Assembly: GCF_900110255.1 (NCBI RefSeq)
Contig: NZ_FODD01000004.1
Location: forward strand, 1 to 64,000
DNA from: Actinacidiphila rubida
GTDB taxonomy: Bacteria; Actinomycetota; Actinomycetes; Streptomycetales; Streptomycetaceae
Reading direction: 5' to 3'
Length of the DNA: 64,000 bases
How positions within the stretch are numbered: position 1 is the first letter of the stretch; every line of letters begins with the position of its first letter. A model generated the notes under the pieces. The model was not told where the DNA came from and searched no databases. It saw only the letters and a list, made by a program, of their open reading frames with translations. Both the position numbers and the translations under genes were made by a program. Shown here piece by piece: positions 7,304 through 15,209 of the stretch.

Positions 7304-8004
7304 CCACCGCTCAGCACACGGCGGAAGAACTGGAGCGGCTGGCCGTACAGGCCGGCCGCGACCTGGAGGAGGCGTCGGCGCTCGACGTGCTGCGCTGGGC
7401 CGCCGGCACCTTCGGCCGGCGCTTCTGCGTCACGTCCTCGATGGAGGACGCGGTCGTGGCGCACCTGGCCTCGCGGGCGCTGCCCGGTGTGGACGTGGTC
7501 TTCCTCGACACGGGCTACCACTTCCCGGAGACCATCGGCACCCGGGACGCGGTCGCGGCGGTGATGGACGTCAACGTCATCACGCTCACCCCGCGGCAGA
7601 CGGTGGCCGAGCAGGACGCCGAGTACGGGCCGCGGCTGCACGACCGCGACCCCGACCGGTGCTGCGCGCTGCGCAAGGTGGCGCCGCTGGAGGAGGGCCT
7701 GCGCGGCTACGACGCCTGGGCGACCGGGCTGCGCCGCGACGAGTCCCCGACCCGCGCGAACACGCCGGTGGTCAGCTGGGACGCCCGCCGCCGGAAGGTC
7801 AAGATCGCCCCGATCGCGCGCTGGACACAGGACGACGTGGAGTCCTACGTCGCCGAGCACGGCGTCCTCACCAACCCGCTGCTGATGGACGGCTACGCGT
7901 CGATCGGCTGCGCGCCCTGCACCCGCCGGGTGCTGGAGGGTGAGGACGCGCGCGCCGGACGCTGGGCGGGGCTCGGCAAGACCGAGTGCGGGATCCACCA
8001 GTGA
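7300..8004 (+). CDS. cysH: Phosphoadenylyl/adenylyl-sulfate reductase
   Basis: The 234-residue product reduces activated sulfate (APS or PAPS) to sulfite with thioredoxin. The PP-loop fold is visible from TSSMEDAVVAHLASRALPG onwards. A CC pair (Cys121-122, in DRCCALRK) and a CxxC (Cys204-Cys207, in GCAPC) are the four ligands of a [4Fe-4S] cluster, the hallmark of the APS-reductase type; the catalytic cysteine is Cys230 in the C-terminal KTECGIH. Presence of a separate CysC (APS kinase) in the same operon leaves the preferred substrate open. The GTG start at 7300 overlaps the previous stop, indicating translational coupling. Confidence 0.92.
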   Translation: MTTAQHTAEELERLAVQAGRDLEEASALDVLRWAAGTFGRRFCVTSSMEDAVVAHLASRALPGVDVVFLDTGYHFPETIGTRDAVAAVMDVNVITLTPRQTVAEQDAEYGPRLHDRDPDRCCALRKVAPLEEGLRGYDAWATGLRRDESPTRANTPVVSWDARRRKVKIAPIARWTQDDVESYVAEHGVLTNPLLMDGYASIGCAPCTRRVLEGEDARAGRWAGLGKTECGIHQ

Positions 8005-8810
8005 CGGCGTCGCGGACGACGGTTCAGGAGAGCGAGAGCGGGATGAGCACCGGGGCCACGGTCTGGCTGACCGGTCTGCCGAGCGCGGGCAAGACCACCA
8101 TCGCGCACGCGCTGGCGGAGCGGCTGCGCGGCGCGGGCCGCCGCGTCGAGGTGCTCGACGGGGACGAGATCCGCGAGTTCCTCTCCGCGGGCCTCGGCTT
8201 CAGCCGCGAGGACCGGCACACCAACGTGCAGCGGATCGGCTTCGTCGCCGAACTGCTCGCCTCCCACGGGGTGCTGGTGCTGGTGCCGGTCATCGCGCCG
8301 TACACGGACAGCCGCGAGGCGGTCCGCAAACGCCACCAGGCCCAGGGCACGGGCTACGTGGAGGTGCACGTCGCCACACCGGTCGACGTCTGCTCCGTCA
8401 GGGACGTCAAGGGCCTCTACGCCAGGCAGGCCGCGGGCGAACTCTCCGGGCTGACCGGCGTGGACGACCCGTACGAGGTGCCCGAGGACCCGGACCTGCG
8501 GATCGAGACGCAGGACCGCGCCGTCGAGGAGTCCGCGGCCGCCGTGTGGGCGCTGCTCGCCGAACGCGGCCTGGTGACGGGCGACGCCCTTGCTCGAGAA
8601 GCCCGCGAAAGGGGCCCGGCGGGCGACGCACCCGCGGCCACCGGGCCGCAGGCGACAGCGACATCCGAGCGTTCACGCCGCGGGGGCGGAGAAGCCCGCG
8701 AAAGGGGCACAGCGGGCGACGCACCCGCGGCCACCGGGCCGCAGGCGACAGCGACATCCGAGCGTTCACGCCGCGGGGGCGGAGAAGCCCGCGAAAGGGG
8801 CACAGCATGA
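8001..8810 (+). CDS. cysC: Adenylylsulfate (APS) kinase with a duplicated C-terminal tail
   Basis: CysC phosphorylates APS to PAPS. The P-loop GLPSAGKTT, the DGDEIREFLS strand and RHTNVQRIG are clear in the first 190 residues. Normal CysC ends there, at about 175-200 aa, but this protein runs to 269 residues because residues 200-230 are repeated as 231-261 and partly as 262-269. The tail is rich in Ala, Gly, Arg and Glu and has no fold I recognise. The GTG at 8001 overlaps the cysH stop; an in-frame ATG at 8043 with AGGAG 12 nt upstream is the alternative start. The stop overlaps the cysD ATG (ATGA). Confidence 0.88.
   Translation: MTASRTTVQESESGMSTGATVWLTGLPSAGKTTIAHALAERLRGAGRRVEVLDGDEIREFLSAGLGFSREDRHTNVQRIGFVAELLASHGVLVLVPVIAPYTDSREAVRKRHQAQGTGYVEVHVATPVDVCSVRDVKGLYARQAAGELSGLTGVDDPYEVPEDPDLRIETQDRAVEESAAAVWALLAERGLVTGDALAREARERGPAGDAPAATGPQATATSERSRRGGGEARERGTAGDAPAATGPQATATSERSRRGGGEARERGTA
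8598..8806 (+). repeat. 93-bp direct tandem duplication spanning the cysC end and cysD ribosome-binding site
   Basis: Unit 1 is 8598-8690, unit 2 is 8691-8783, and a partial third copy (23 nt) runs to 8806, one base before the cysD ATG. The full units differ by two bases, seen as GGGGCCCGG versus GGGGCACAG. As 93 is 31 codons, the cysC frame is kept. Each unit carries GAAAGGGG, which in the last copy is the cysD ribosome-binding site; copy identity ends precisely where ATG replaces GGG. The near-identity indicates a recent duplication. Confidence 0.9.
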
Positions 8811-9742
8811 CGACGACCGTTGCGCACGGCGGGGCGACGGACAGTCCGTACGCGCTCTCGCACCTGGACGCGCTGGAGTCCGAGGCGGTGCACATCTTCC
8901 GCGAGGTGGCGGGCGAGTTCGAGCGGCCGGTGGTGCTGTTCTCCGGCGGCAAGGACTCGATCCTGATGCTGCACCTGGCGCTGAAGGCGTTCGCTCCGGC
9001 CGCGGTGCCGTTCTCCCTGCTGCACGTGGACACGGGCCACAACTTCCCGGAGGTGCTGGAGTTCCGCGACCGCACGGTCGCCGAGCACTCCCTGCGGCTG
9101 CACGTGGCGAGCGTGCAGGACTACATCGACGACGGCCGGCTGCGCGAGCGCCCGGACGGCACCCGCAACCCGCTGCAGACCGTGCCGCTCACCGACGCGA
9201 TCCGCGAGCTGCGGTTCGACGCGGTGTTCGGCGGCGGCCGCCGCGACGAGGAGAAGGCCCGCGCCAAGGAGCGGGTGTTCAGCCTGCGCGACGAGTTCTC
9301 GCAATGGGACCCGCGCCGGCAGCGTCCGGAGCTGTGGCAGCTGTACAACGGGCGGCACGCGCCCGGCGAGCACGTCCGGGTCTTCCCGCTGTCCAACTGG
9401 ACCGAGCTGGACGTGTGGCAGTACATCGCCCGCGAGGACATCGCGCTGCCGGAGATCTACTTCGCGCACGAGCGCGAGGTGTTCCAGCGGTCCGGGATGT
9501 GGCTGACCGCCGGCGAGTGGGGCGGCCCGAAGGACGGCGAGGCCGTGGAGACCCGGCTGGTGCGCTACCGCACGGTCGGCGACATGTCCTGCACCGGCGC
9601 GGTGGACTCGGACGCCACGACGCTCGACACGGTGATCGCGGAGATCGCCGCCTCCCGGCTGACCGAGCGGGGCGCGACCCGGGCGGACGACAAGATGTCC
9701 GAGGCCGCGATGGAGGACCGGAAGCGCGAGGGGTACTTCTAG
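8807..9742 (+). CDS. cysD: Sulfate adenylyltransferase subunit 2
   Basis: CysD (311 aa) is the catalytic subunit of ATP sulfurylase, making APS from ATP and sulfate in a complex with the GTPase CysN. The PP-loop LFSGGKDSILML is near residue 45, followed by LHVDTGHNFPE and the conserved FGGGRRDEEKARAKER and DPRRQRPELW. Length matches the family. The ATG overlaps the cysC stop and is served by AAAGGGG inside the third, partial copy of the 93-bp repeat. cysN follows after two bases. Confidence 0.95.
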   Translation: MTTTVAHGGATDSPYALSHLDALESEAVHIFREVAGEFERPVVLFSGGKDSILMLHLALKAFAPAAVPFSLLHVDTGHNFPEVLEFRDRTVAEHSLRLHVASVQDYIDDGRLRERPDGTRNPLQTVPLTDAIRELRFDAVFGGGRRDEEKARAKERVFSLRDEFSQWDPRRQRPELWQLYNGRHAPGEHVRVFPLSNWTELDVWQYIAREDIALPEIYFAHEREVFQRSGMWLTAGEWGGPKDGEAVETRLVRYRTVGDMSCTGAVDSDATTLDTVIAEIAASRLTERGATRADDKMSEAAMEDRKREGYF

Positions 9743-9744
9743 CC

Positions 9745-11100
9745 ATGACCAGCACCACGAGCCCGATCACCGCAGAGGCCCTGTCGGCGACGACCCTGCT
9801 GCGCTTCGCCACCGCCGGTTCGGTGGACGACGGCAAGTCGACCCTGGTCGGCCGGCTGCTGCACGACTCCAAGTCGGTGCTCACCGACCAGTTGGAGGCG
9901 GTCGAGCGCGCGTCGCAGATCCGCGGCCACGACGCGCCGGACCTGGCGCTGCTCACCGACGGCCTGCGGGCCGAGCGCGAGCAGGGCATCACCATCGACG
10001 TGGCCTACCGCTACTTCGCCACCCCCCGGCGCCGGTTCATCCTCGCCGACACCCCGGGGCACGTGCAGTACACCCGGAACATGGTCACCGGCGCGTCCAC
10101 CGCCGAGCTGGCGGTGGTCCTGGTCGACGCCCGCAACGGCGTGGTCGAGCAGACCCGCCGGCACGCCGCGGTCGCCGCCCTGCTGCGGGTGCCGCACGTG
10201 GTGCTGGCCGTGAACAAGATGGACCTCGTCGACTACGCGGAGCCCGTGTTCGCCGCGATCGCCGAGGAGTTCACCGCGTACGCCGCGTCGCTGGGCGTCC
10301 CGGACATCACCGCGATCCCGATCTCGGCGCTGGCCGGCGACAACGTGGTCGAGCCGTCGGCGCACATGGACTGGTACGGCGGCCCGACGGTGCTGGAGCA
10401 CCTGGAGACGGTGCCGGTCAGCCACGACCTGGCCGCCTGCCCGCCGCGGTTCCCGGTGCAGTACGTGATCCGCCCGCAGACCGCCGGCCACCCCGACTAC
10501 CGCGGCTACGCCGGCCGGATCGCCTCCGGCATGCTGCGGGTCGGCGACCCGGTGACGGTCCTGCCGTCGGGCCGCACCACCACGATCACCGGCATCGACG
10601 TGCTGGGCACGAGCGTGGACACCGCGTGGGCGCCGCAGTCGGTGACGCTGCTGCTCGCCGACGACCTGGACGTCTCGCGCGGCGACCTGATCGCGCCGAC
10701 CGCGTCCGCGCCGGCCGTCACCCAGGACGTCCGGGCGACGGTGTGCCACCTGCACGAGCGTGCGCTGCGGGTCGGCAGCCGGGTGCTGCTCAAGCACGGC
10801 ACCCGCACCGTCAAGGCGCTGGTGAAGGAACTGCCGTACCGGATCGACCTGTCGCACGGGCTGGCGCACGAGAACGACCCGGCCGAGCTGGCCGTCAACG
10901 ACATCGGCGCGGTGGTGCTGCGCACCGCGGAGCCGCTGCCGATCGACGCCTACGCGGACTCGCGGCTGACCGGATCGTTCCTGCTGATCGACCCGGCGGA
11001 CGGCACGACTCTGACCGCCGGCATGGCCGGCGAGGCCTTCGCCGCGCAGCCGCCCCCGGCGGCGGCCGCGGCCGGGGACGACGAGGGATGGGACTTCTGA
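9745..11100 (+). CDS. cysN: Sulfate adenylyltransferase subunit 1 (GTPase)
   Basis: CysN (451 aa) couples GTP hydrolysis to APS formation by CysD. The elongation-factor-like G domain shows G1 GSVDDGKS (25-32), G3 DTPGH and G4 NKMD; domain 2 and 3 beta-barrels follow. It is not fused to an APS kinase, consistent with the separate cysC upstream. An Ala-rich stretch near the C-terminus precedes DDEGWDF. The ATG lies 2 nt after the cysD stop, so the two are almost certainly co-translated. Confidence 0.95.
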   Translation: MTSTTSPITAEALSATTLLRFATAGSVDDGKSTLVGRLLHDSKSVLTDQLEAVERASQIRGHDAPDLALLTDGLRAEREQGITIDVAYRYFATPRRRFILADTPGHVQYTRNMVTGASTAELAVVLVDARNGVVEQTRRHAAVAALLRVPHVVLAVNKMDLVDYAEPVFAAIAEEFTAYAASLGVPDITAIPISALAGDNVVEPSAHMDWYGGPTVLEHLETVPVSHDLAACPPRFPVQYVIRPQTAGHPDYRGYAGRIASGMLRVGDPVTVLPSGRTTTITGIDVLGTSVDTAWAPQSVTLLLADDLDVSRGDLIAPTASAPAVTQDVRATVCHLHERALRVGSRVLLKHGTRTVKALVKELPYRIDLSHGLAHENDPAELAVNDIGAVVLRTAEPLPIDAYADSRLTGSFLLIDPADGTTLTAGMAGEAFAAQPPPAAAAAGDDEGWDF

Positions 11101-11200
11101 CGATGTCCCAGCTGGCTCAGGAGGCCTTCTCGGGCTTCGCGAAGGAGGGCGGTCGCGTCGGCAGCGGCACGCTCGGCGCGGGCACGGGAGGAGTGGCGCG

Positions 11201-11296
11201 ATGTGCGTGCTGACCGCGACCTCCTCTCCCGTCCGTGCGGCGCGTCCCGCGCCGCAGCCCTCTCGAAGACCTGACGCCACTCCGGCCGCGCCCTGA
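11201..11296 (+). CDS. Possible 31-aa peptide between cysN and the ABC importer genes
   Basis: An ORF starting MCVLTATSSP and ending ATPAAP is preceded by a strong ribosome-binding site, GGGAGGAG, 7 nt before the ATG. It sits in the 240-bp gap between cysN and the substrate-binding protein, 44 nt before that gene. One Cys codon is at position 2. It does not carry the CRVSSAxC signature of the leader at 5136. It may be a translated spacer, a second leader peptide, or nothing; I recognise no family. Confidence 0.3.
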   Translation: MCVLTATSSPVRAARPAPQPSRRPDATPAAP

Positions 11297-11340
11297 CCCG
11301 TCTGGGCGCGACACGCCGGGCCTTACGAAAGGACACCCAC

Positions 11341-12489
11341 GTGTCTGCCCTGCCCCGCCCGCTGGCCCGTTCCTCCTCCCGCCGCCGCAGACTCGTCGCC
11401 GCGGCCGCCGCCCTGCCGATCCTCATCGGCGCTCTGGCCGCCTGCGGCTACGGTTCCGACAAGTCCAGCACCGACGACAACGCCTCCGCCGCGGCGCCCG
11501 CGGCGAGCCCGAGCGGCGCCAAGCTCTCGGCCGACGAGGTGAAGATCGGCTACTTCCCGAACCTGACCCACGCCACCGCGCTGGTCGGCCTCAAGGAGGG
11601 CTTCTTCCAGCAGGCGCTGGGCAGCACCAAGATCAAGCAGGCCACGTTCAACGCGGGTCCGGCGGAGATCGAGGCGCTGAACGCCGGCTCCATCGACATC
11701 GGCTGGATCGGCCCCTCGCCGTCGATCAACGGCTACACCAAGTCGCAGGGCAGCGACCTGCGCATCATCTCCGGCTCCGCGTCGGGCGGCGTGAAGCTGG
11801 TGGTCAACCCGGCGAAGATCAAGACCCTGGCGGACGTCAAGGGCAAGAAGATCGCCACCCCGCAGCTCGGCAACACCCAGGACGTGGCCCTGCTGAACTG
11901 GATCAAGTCCCAGGGCTGGCACGTCGACGCGCAGAGCGGCAAGGGCGACGTGTCGGTGATCCGCACCGACAACAAGATCACCCCCGACGCCTACAAGAAC
12001 GGCTCCATCGACGGCGCGTGGGTGCCGGAGCCCACCGCGTCCAAGCTGGTCTCCGAGGGCGCCAAGGTGCTGCTGGACGAGAGCACGCTGTGGCCCCAGA
12101 AGCAGTTCGTGATCACCAACGTCATCGTGTCGCAGAAGTTCCTGACGGCTCACCCGGACGTCGTCGAGGCGGTGCTGCGCGGCTCGGTGAAGACCAACGC
12201 GTGGATCAACGCCAACCCCGACAAGGCGAAGGCCGACGCCAACGACCAGCTCAAGGCGCTGACCCAGAAGGCGCTTCCGGCCGCCGTGCTCGACCCGGCC
12301 TGGGCGTCGATCAAGGTGCTGGACGACCCGCTGGCGTCCACCGCCAAGGACGAGGCGGACCACGCGGTGGCCGCCGGCCTGCTCAAGTCCCCGAAGCTGG
12401 ACGGCATCTACGACCTGACGCTGCTCAACAAGGTCCTCAAGGCGCAGGGGCAGCCGGCGGTGTCCGCCGCGGGCCTCGGCACCGAGTAG
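11341..12489 (+). CDS. ssuA: Sulfonate-type ABC transporter substrate-binding lipoprotein
   Basis: A 382-residue lipoprotein with a twin-Arg-like charged N-terminus, a hydrophobic stretch and a lipobox LAAC ending at Cys35. A linker rich in Ala, Ser and Asp leads to a type 2 periplasmic-binding fold of the SsuA/TauA/NMT1 family (KIGYFPNLTHATALVGLKEG onwards; SIDIGWIGPSPSIN). It would hold an aliphatic sulfonate, taurine or similar anion outside the membrane. Its place right after cysN and before an ATPase and permease of the same family supports sulfur import. The GTG at 11341 follows GAAAGGACACCC. The exact substrate is uncertain. Confidence 0.85.
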   Translation: MSALPRPLARSSSRRRRLVAAAAALPILIGALAACGYGSDKSSTDDNASAAAPAASPSGAKLSADEVKIGYFPNLTHATALVGLKEGFFQQALGSTKIKQATFNAGPAEIEALNAGSIDIGWIGPSPSINGYTKSQGSDLRIISGSASGGVKLVVNPAKIKTLADVKGKKIATPQLGNTQDVALLNWIKSQGWHVDAQSGKGDVSVIRTDNKITPDAYKNGSIDGAWVPEPTASKLVSEGAKVLLDESTLWPQKQFVITNVIVSQKFLTAHPDVVEAVLRGSVKTNAWINANPDKAKADANDQLKALTQKALPAAVLDPAWASIKVLDDPLASTAKDEADHAVAAGLLKSPKLDGIYDLTLLNKVLKAQGQPAVSAAGLGTE

Positions 12490-12562
12490 GAGCGCCGCGC
12501 CCCGCCGCCCGACCGCAGCACTCCCAGACGCCAGCACCCGACAGACCCAGGAGGTGACACCG

Positions 12563-13357
12563 ATGGCCGACACTCTCACCAGTGCCGCCGCTCCGGGCAC
12601 GGAGACCGCCGCCTACGCCGCGCGGATCGACCACGTGTCGAAGGCGTTCGGCCGCCCCGGCGCCCAGCAGCTCGTGCTGGACGACATCGCCCTCGATGTG
12701 CGGCCGGGCGAGTTCGTGTGCCTCCTGGGCGCGTCGGGCTGCGGCAAGTCCACGCTGCTCAATCTGGTGGCGGGGCTCGACGAGCCGTCCGCCGGGACCA
12801 TCGCCACTCCCGGCGGGCGGCCGGCCCTGATGTTCCAGGAGCACGCCCTGTTCCCGTGGCTGACCGCGGGCAGGAACATCGAACTGGCGCTGCGGCTGCG
12901 CGGGGTGCCGCGCGAGGAGCGCCGCACGGAGGCCGAGCGGCTGCTGGAGCTGGTCCGCCTCGGCGGCGCCCACCGCAAGCGGGTGCACGAGCTGTCCGGT
13001 GGTATGCGGCAGCGTGTGGCGCTCGCCAGGGCGCTCGCCCAGGACAGCCAACTGCTGCTGATGGACGAGCCGTTCGCTGCGCTCGACGCGATCACCCGGG
13101 ACGTGCTGCACGACGAGCTGACCCGGATCTGGTCGGAGACCTCGCTGTCGGTGCTGTTCGTGACGCACAACGTGCGGGAGGCGGTCCGGCTGGCGCAGCG
13201 TGTGGTGCTGCTGTCCTCCCGGCCCGGCCGGATCAACCGCGAGTGGGCCATCGACATCCCGCAGCCGCGCCGCATCGAGGACGCCGCCGTGGCGGACCTG
13301 TCCGTCGAGATCACCGAAGAACTGCGTGGGGAGATCCGCCGCCATGGCCAGCACTGA
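12563..13357 (+). CDS. ssuB: Sulfonate-type ABC transporter ATP-binding protein
   Basis: The 264-residue ATPase has Walker A GASGCGKST, the Q-loop region PALMFQEHALFPWLT, signature LSGGMRQRV, Walker B LLLMDEPFAALDA and an H-loop FVTHN, as in nitrate/sulfonate/taurine importers. It powers uptake through the permease encoded next, whose start at 13344 lies within this gene. ATG 12563 follows GGAGG by 9 nt; an in-frame GTG at 12554 is less well placed. Confidence 0.9.
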   Translation: MADTLTSAAAPGTETAAYAARIDHVSKAFGRPGAQQLVLDDIALDVRPGEFVCLLGASGCGKSTLLNLVAGLDEPSAGTIATPGGRPALMFQEHALFPWLTAGRNIELALRLRGVPREERRTEAERLLELVRLGGAHRKRVHELSGGMRQRVALARALAQDSQLLLMDEPFAALDAITRDVLHDELTRIWSETSLSVLFVTHNVREAVRLAQRVVLLSSRPGRINREWAIDIPQPRRIEDAAVADLSVEITEELRGEIRRHGQH

Positions 13358-14300
13358 GACGGGGACGGACGGTGCGGAGGCCGCGGCCGCCGCACCGCTC
13401 GACAAGACGCCGGCACCGGCCGCCGAGGCCGGGGTCCGCGGCGGCGACCTGTCGGGCCTGGAGGCCGGCCTCGACGCGCTGGAGACGGTGACGGTCGAGC
13501 GGTCGCCGCTGGGCCGGCTGCTGGTGCAGAAGGTGCTGCCGCCGGTCGTCGCGATCGTGCTGGTGCTGGTGGCCTGGCAGGTGGCGTACACACTGAAGCT
13601 GACGCCGTCGTACAAGCTGCCCAGTCCCCGCTCGGTCGCGTCCGCCCTGGGCGACCTGTGGGACCAGGGCATCCTGTTCAGCGTCATCTGGACGAGCGTG
13701 GAGCGCGGCCTGCTGGGCTTCGTCGTGGCCGTGCTGATCGGGACACCCCTCGGCCTGCTGGTCGCCCGGGTGAAGGTCGTGCGCGCGGCGATCGGCCCGA
13801 TCCTGACGGGCCTCCAGTCGCTGCCTTCGGTGGCGTGGGTGCCGGCCGCCGTGATCTGGCTGGGCATCACCAGTTCGGCGATGTACGCGGTGATCCTGCT
13901 CGGGGCCGTGCCCTCGATCGCCAACGGCCTGGTGGCCGGCATCGACCAGGTGCCGCCGCTGTACCTGCGGGCCGGGCGGACCATGGGGGCGCGCGGGGTC
14001 CGCAGCGCCTGGTTCGTGCTGCTTCCGGCGGCGCTGCCGGGCTACACGGCCGGCCTCAAGCAGGGCTGGGCGTTCTCCTGGCGGTCGCTGATGGCCGCCG
14101 AGCTGATCGCCTCCTCGCCCGATCTCGGGCTGGGGCTGGGGCAGTTCCTCGAGAACGCCCGCACCAACTCGGACATGTCGCAGGTCCTGCTGGCCATTCT
14201 CATGATTCTGGCCGTCGGCATCGCCATCGACCTCATCGTCTTCAGCCCGCTGGAGCGGTGGGTGCTGCGCAGCCGCGGCCTGACCGCCAGGAGCCAGTGA
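13344..14300 (+). CDS. ssuC: Sulfonate-type ABC transporter permease
   Basis: A 318-residue BPD-type permease with a roughly 65-residue Ala-rich cytoplasmic N-terminus and about six membrane helices. The EAA loop that contacts the ATPase is visible around YLRAGRTMGARGVRS. The order binding protein, ATPase, permease and the overlapping starts indicate a complete importer. The next gene overlaps its stop by four bases (GTGA). Confidence 0.9.
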   Translation: MASTETGTDGAEAAAAAPLDKTPAPAAEAGVRGGDLSGLEAGLDALETVTVERSPLGRLLVQKVLPPVVAIVLVLVAWQVAYTLKLTPSYKLPSPRSVASALGDLWDQGILFSVIWTSVERGLLGFVVAVLIGTPLGLLVARVKVVRAAIGPILTGLQSLPSVAWVPAAVIWLGITSSAMYAVILLGAVPSIANGLVAGIDQVPPLYLRAGRTMGARGVRSAWFVLLPAALPGYTAGLKQGWAFSWRSLMAAELIASSPDLGLGLGQFLENARTNSDMSQVLLAILMILAVGIAIDLIVFSPLERWVLRSRGLTARSQ

Positions 14301-15121
14301 CCGTGCGCCGCGTCTTCCCGTCCCCGCCGCCGTCCCCGCGGCCGCTCGCGCCGCCGTTGGGGGCGCCGGCCGCCGGGCCGCCGCTGCTGATCGTCGCGCA
14401 CGGCTCGCGCGACCCGCGGCACGCGGCGACCGTGCACGCGCTGGCCGGGCGGGTGGCGGCGGCGCGGCCGGGACTGCGGGTGGAGACGTCGTTCCTGGAC
14501 TTCAACGCGCCCTCGGTGCCGCAGGCGGTGCGCCGGCTCGCGTCGGACGGAGTGCGCGACGTCGTGGCCCTCCCCCTGCTGTTGACCCGAGCATTCCATG
14601 CCAAGTCCGACATTCCCGCCGTTCTGCGCGAAGCCACCGCGCAGCTGCCCGCGTTGCGGGTGCGCACCGCGCAGGTGCTCGGCCCCTCACCGCTGCTGAC
14701 GGCCGCGCTGGAACGGCGGCTGCGCGAGGCCGGGCTGACCGCCGCCGACCGTGCCGCCACCGGCGTCGTGCTGGCCTGTGCCGGCTCCACCGACCCCGAG
14801 GCGCGCGCCGTCGTCGACGGCATCGCCCGCCGCTGGCAGCGTTCCGGCTGGCGCGCCGTGCGGCCCGCGTTCGCCTCCGCGTCCCTCCCCCGTACGGATG
14901 AGGCCGTTCGGCAGCTCAGAGCGGAGGGCGTAAGGTCGGTCGCGGTCGCGCCGTACGTCATCGCGCCCGGCTTCCTGCCGGACCGCATCGCGCGCGGCGC
15001 CCGGGAGGCCGGGGCGGACGTGCTGGCTCCGGTACTCGGGGCGGCGCCGGAACTGGCGGAGCTGCTGCTGCGCCGGTACGACGACGCGCGTCTGCCGGTC
15101 GGACACCTGATCGTGGCCTGA
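14297..15121 (+). CDS. Sirohydrochlorin chelatase (CbiX/SirB type)
   Basis: The 274-residue protein has two CbiX-like halves, the first opening with LLIVAHGSRDPRH, whose His is the usual metal-binding residue, the second around VVLACAGSTDPEARA. In this operon it most likely inserts iron into sirohydrochlorin to make siroheme for the sulfite reductase at 5388; cobalt insertion for cobalamin is the alternative. The N-terminal 25 residues are Pro-rich. GTG 14297 overlaps the permease stop, and a second GTG at 14303 is possible. It appears to be the last gene of the sulfur operon. Confidence 0.85.
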   Translation: MTVRRVFPSPPPSPRPLAPPLGAPAAGPPLLIVAHGSRDPRHAATVHALAGRVAAARPGLRVETSFLDFNAPSVPQAVRRLASDGVRDVVALPLLLTRAFHAKSDIPAVLREATAQLPALRVRTAQVLGPSPLLTAALERRLREAGLTAADRAATGVVLACAGSTDPEARAVVDGIARRWQRSGWRAVRPAFASASLPRTDEAVRQLRAEGVRSVAVAPYVIAPGFLPDRIARGAREAGADVLAPVLGAAPELAELLLRRYDDARLPVGHLIVA

Positions 15122-15209
15122 GGACAACCCTTTCGGCCCGCCGAGCGGTCGACCGACCGAGGCTTCCGGAGCCCATGACCTGGAGGACGAGACCGGAAAC
15201 GGCGGATGC

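Noticed and set aside
8598..8806. CRISPR-like array
   Set aside because: Units are directly adjacent, coding and without variable spacers; no cas genes.
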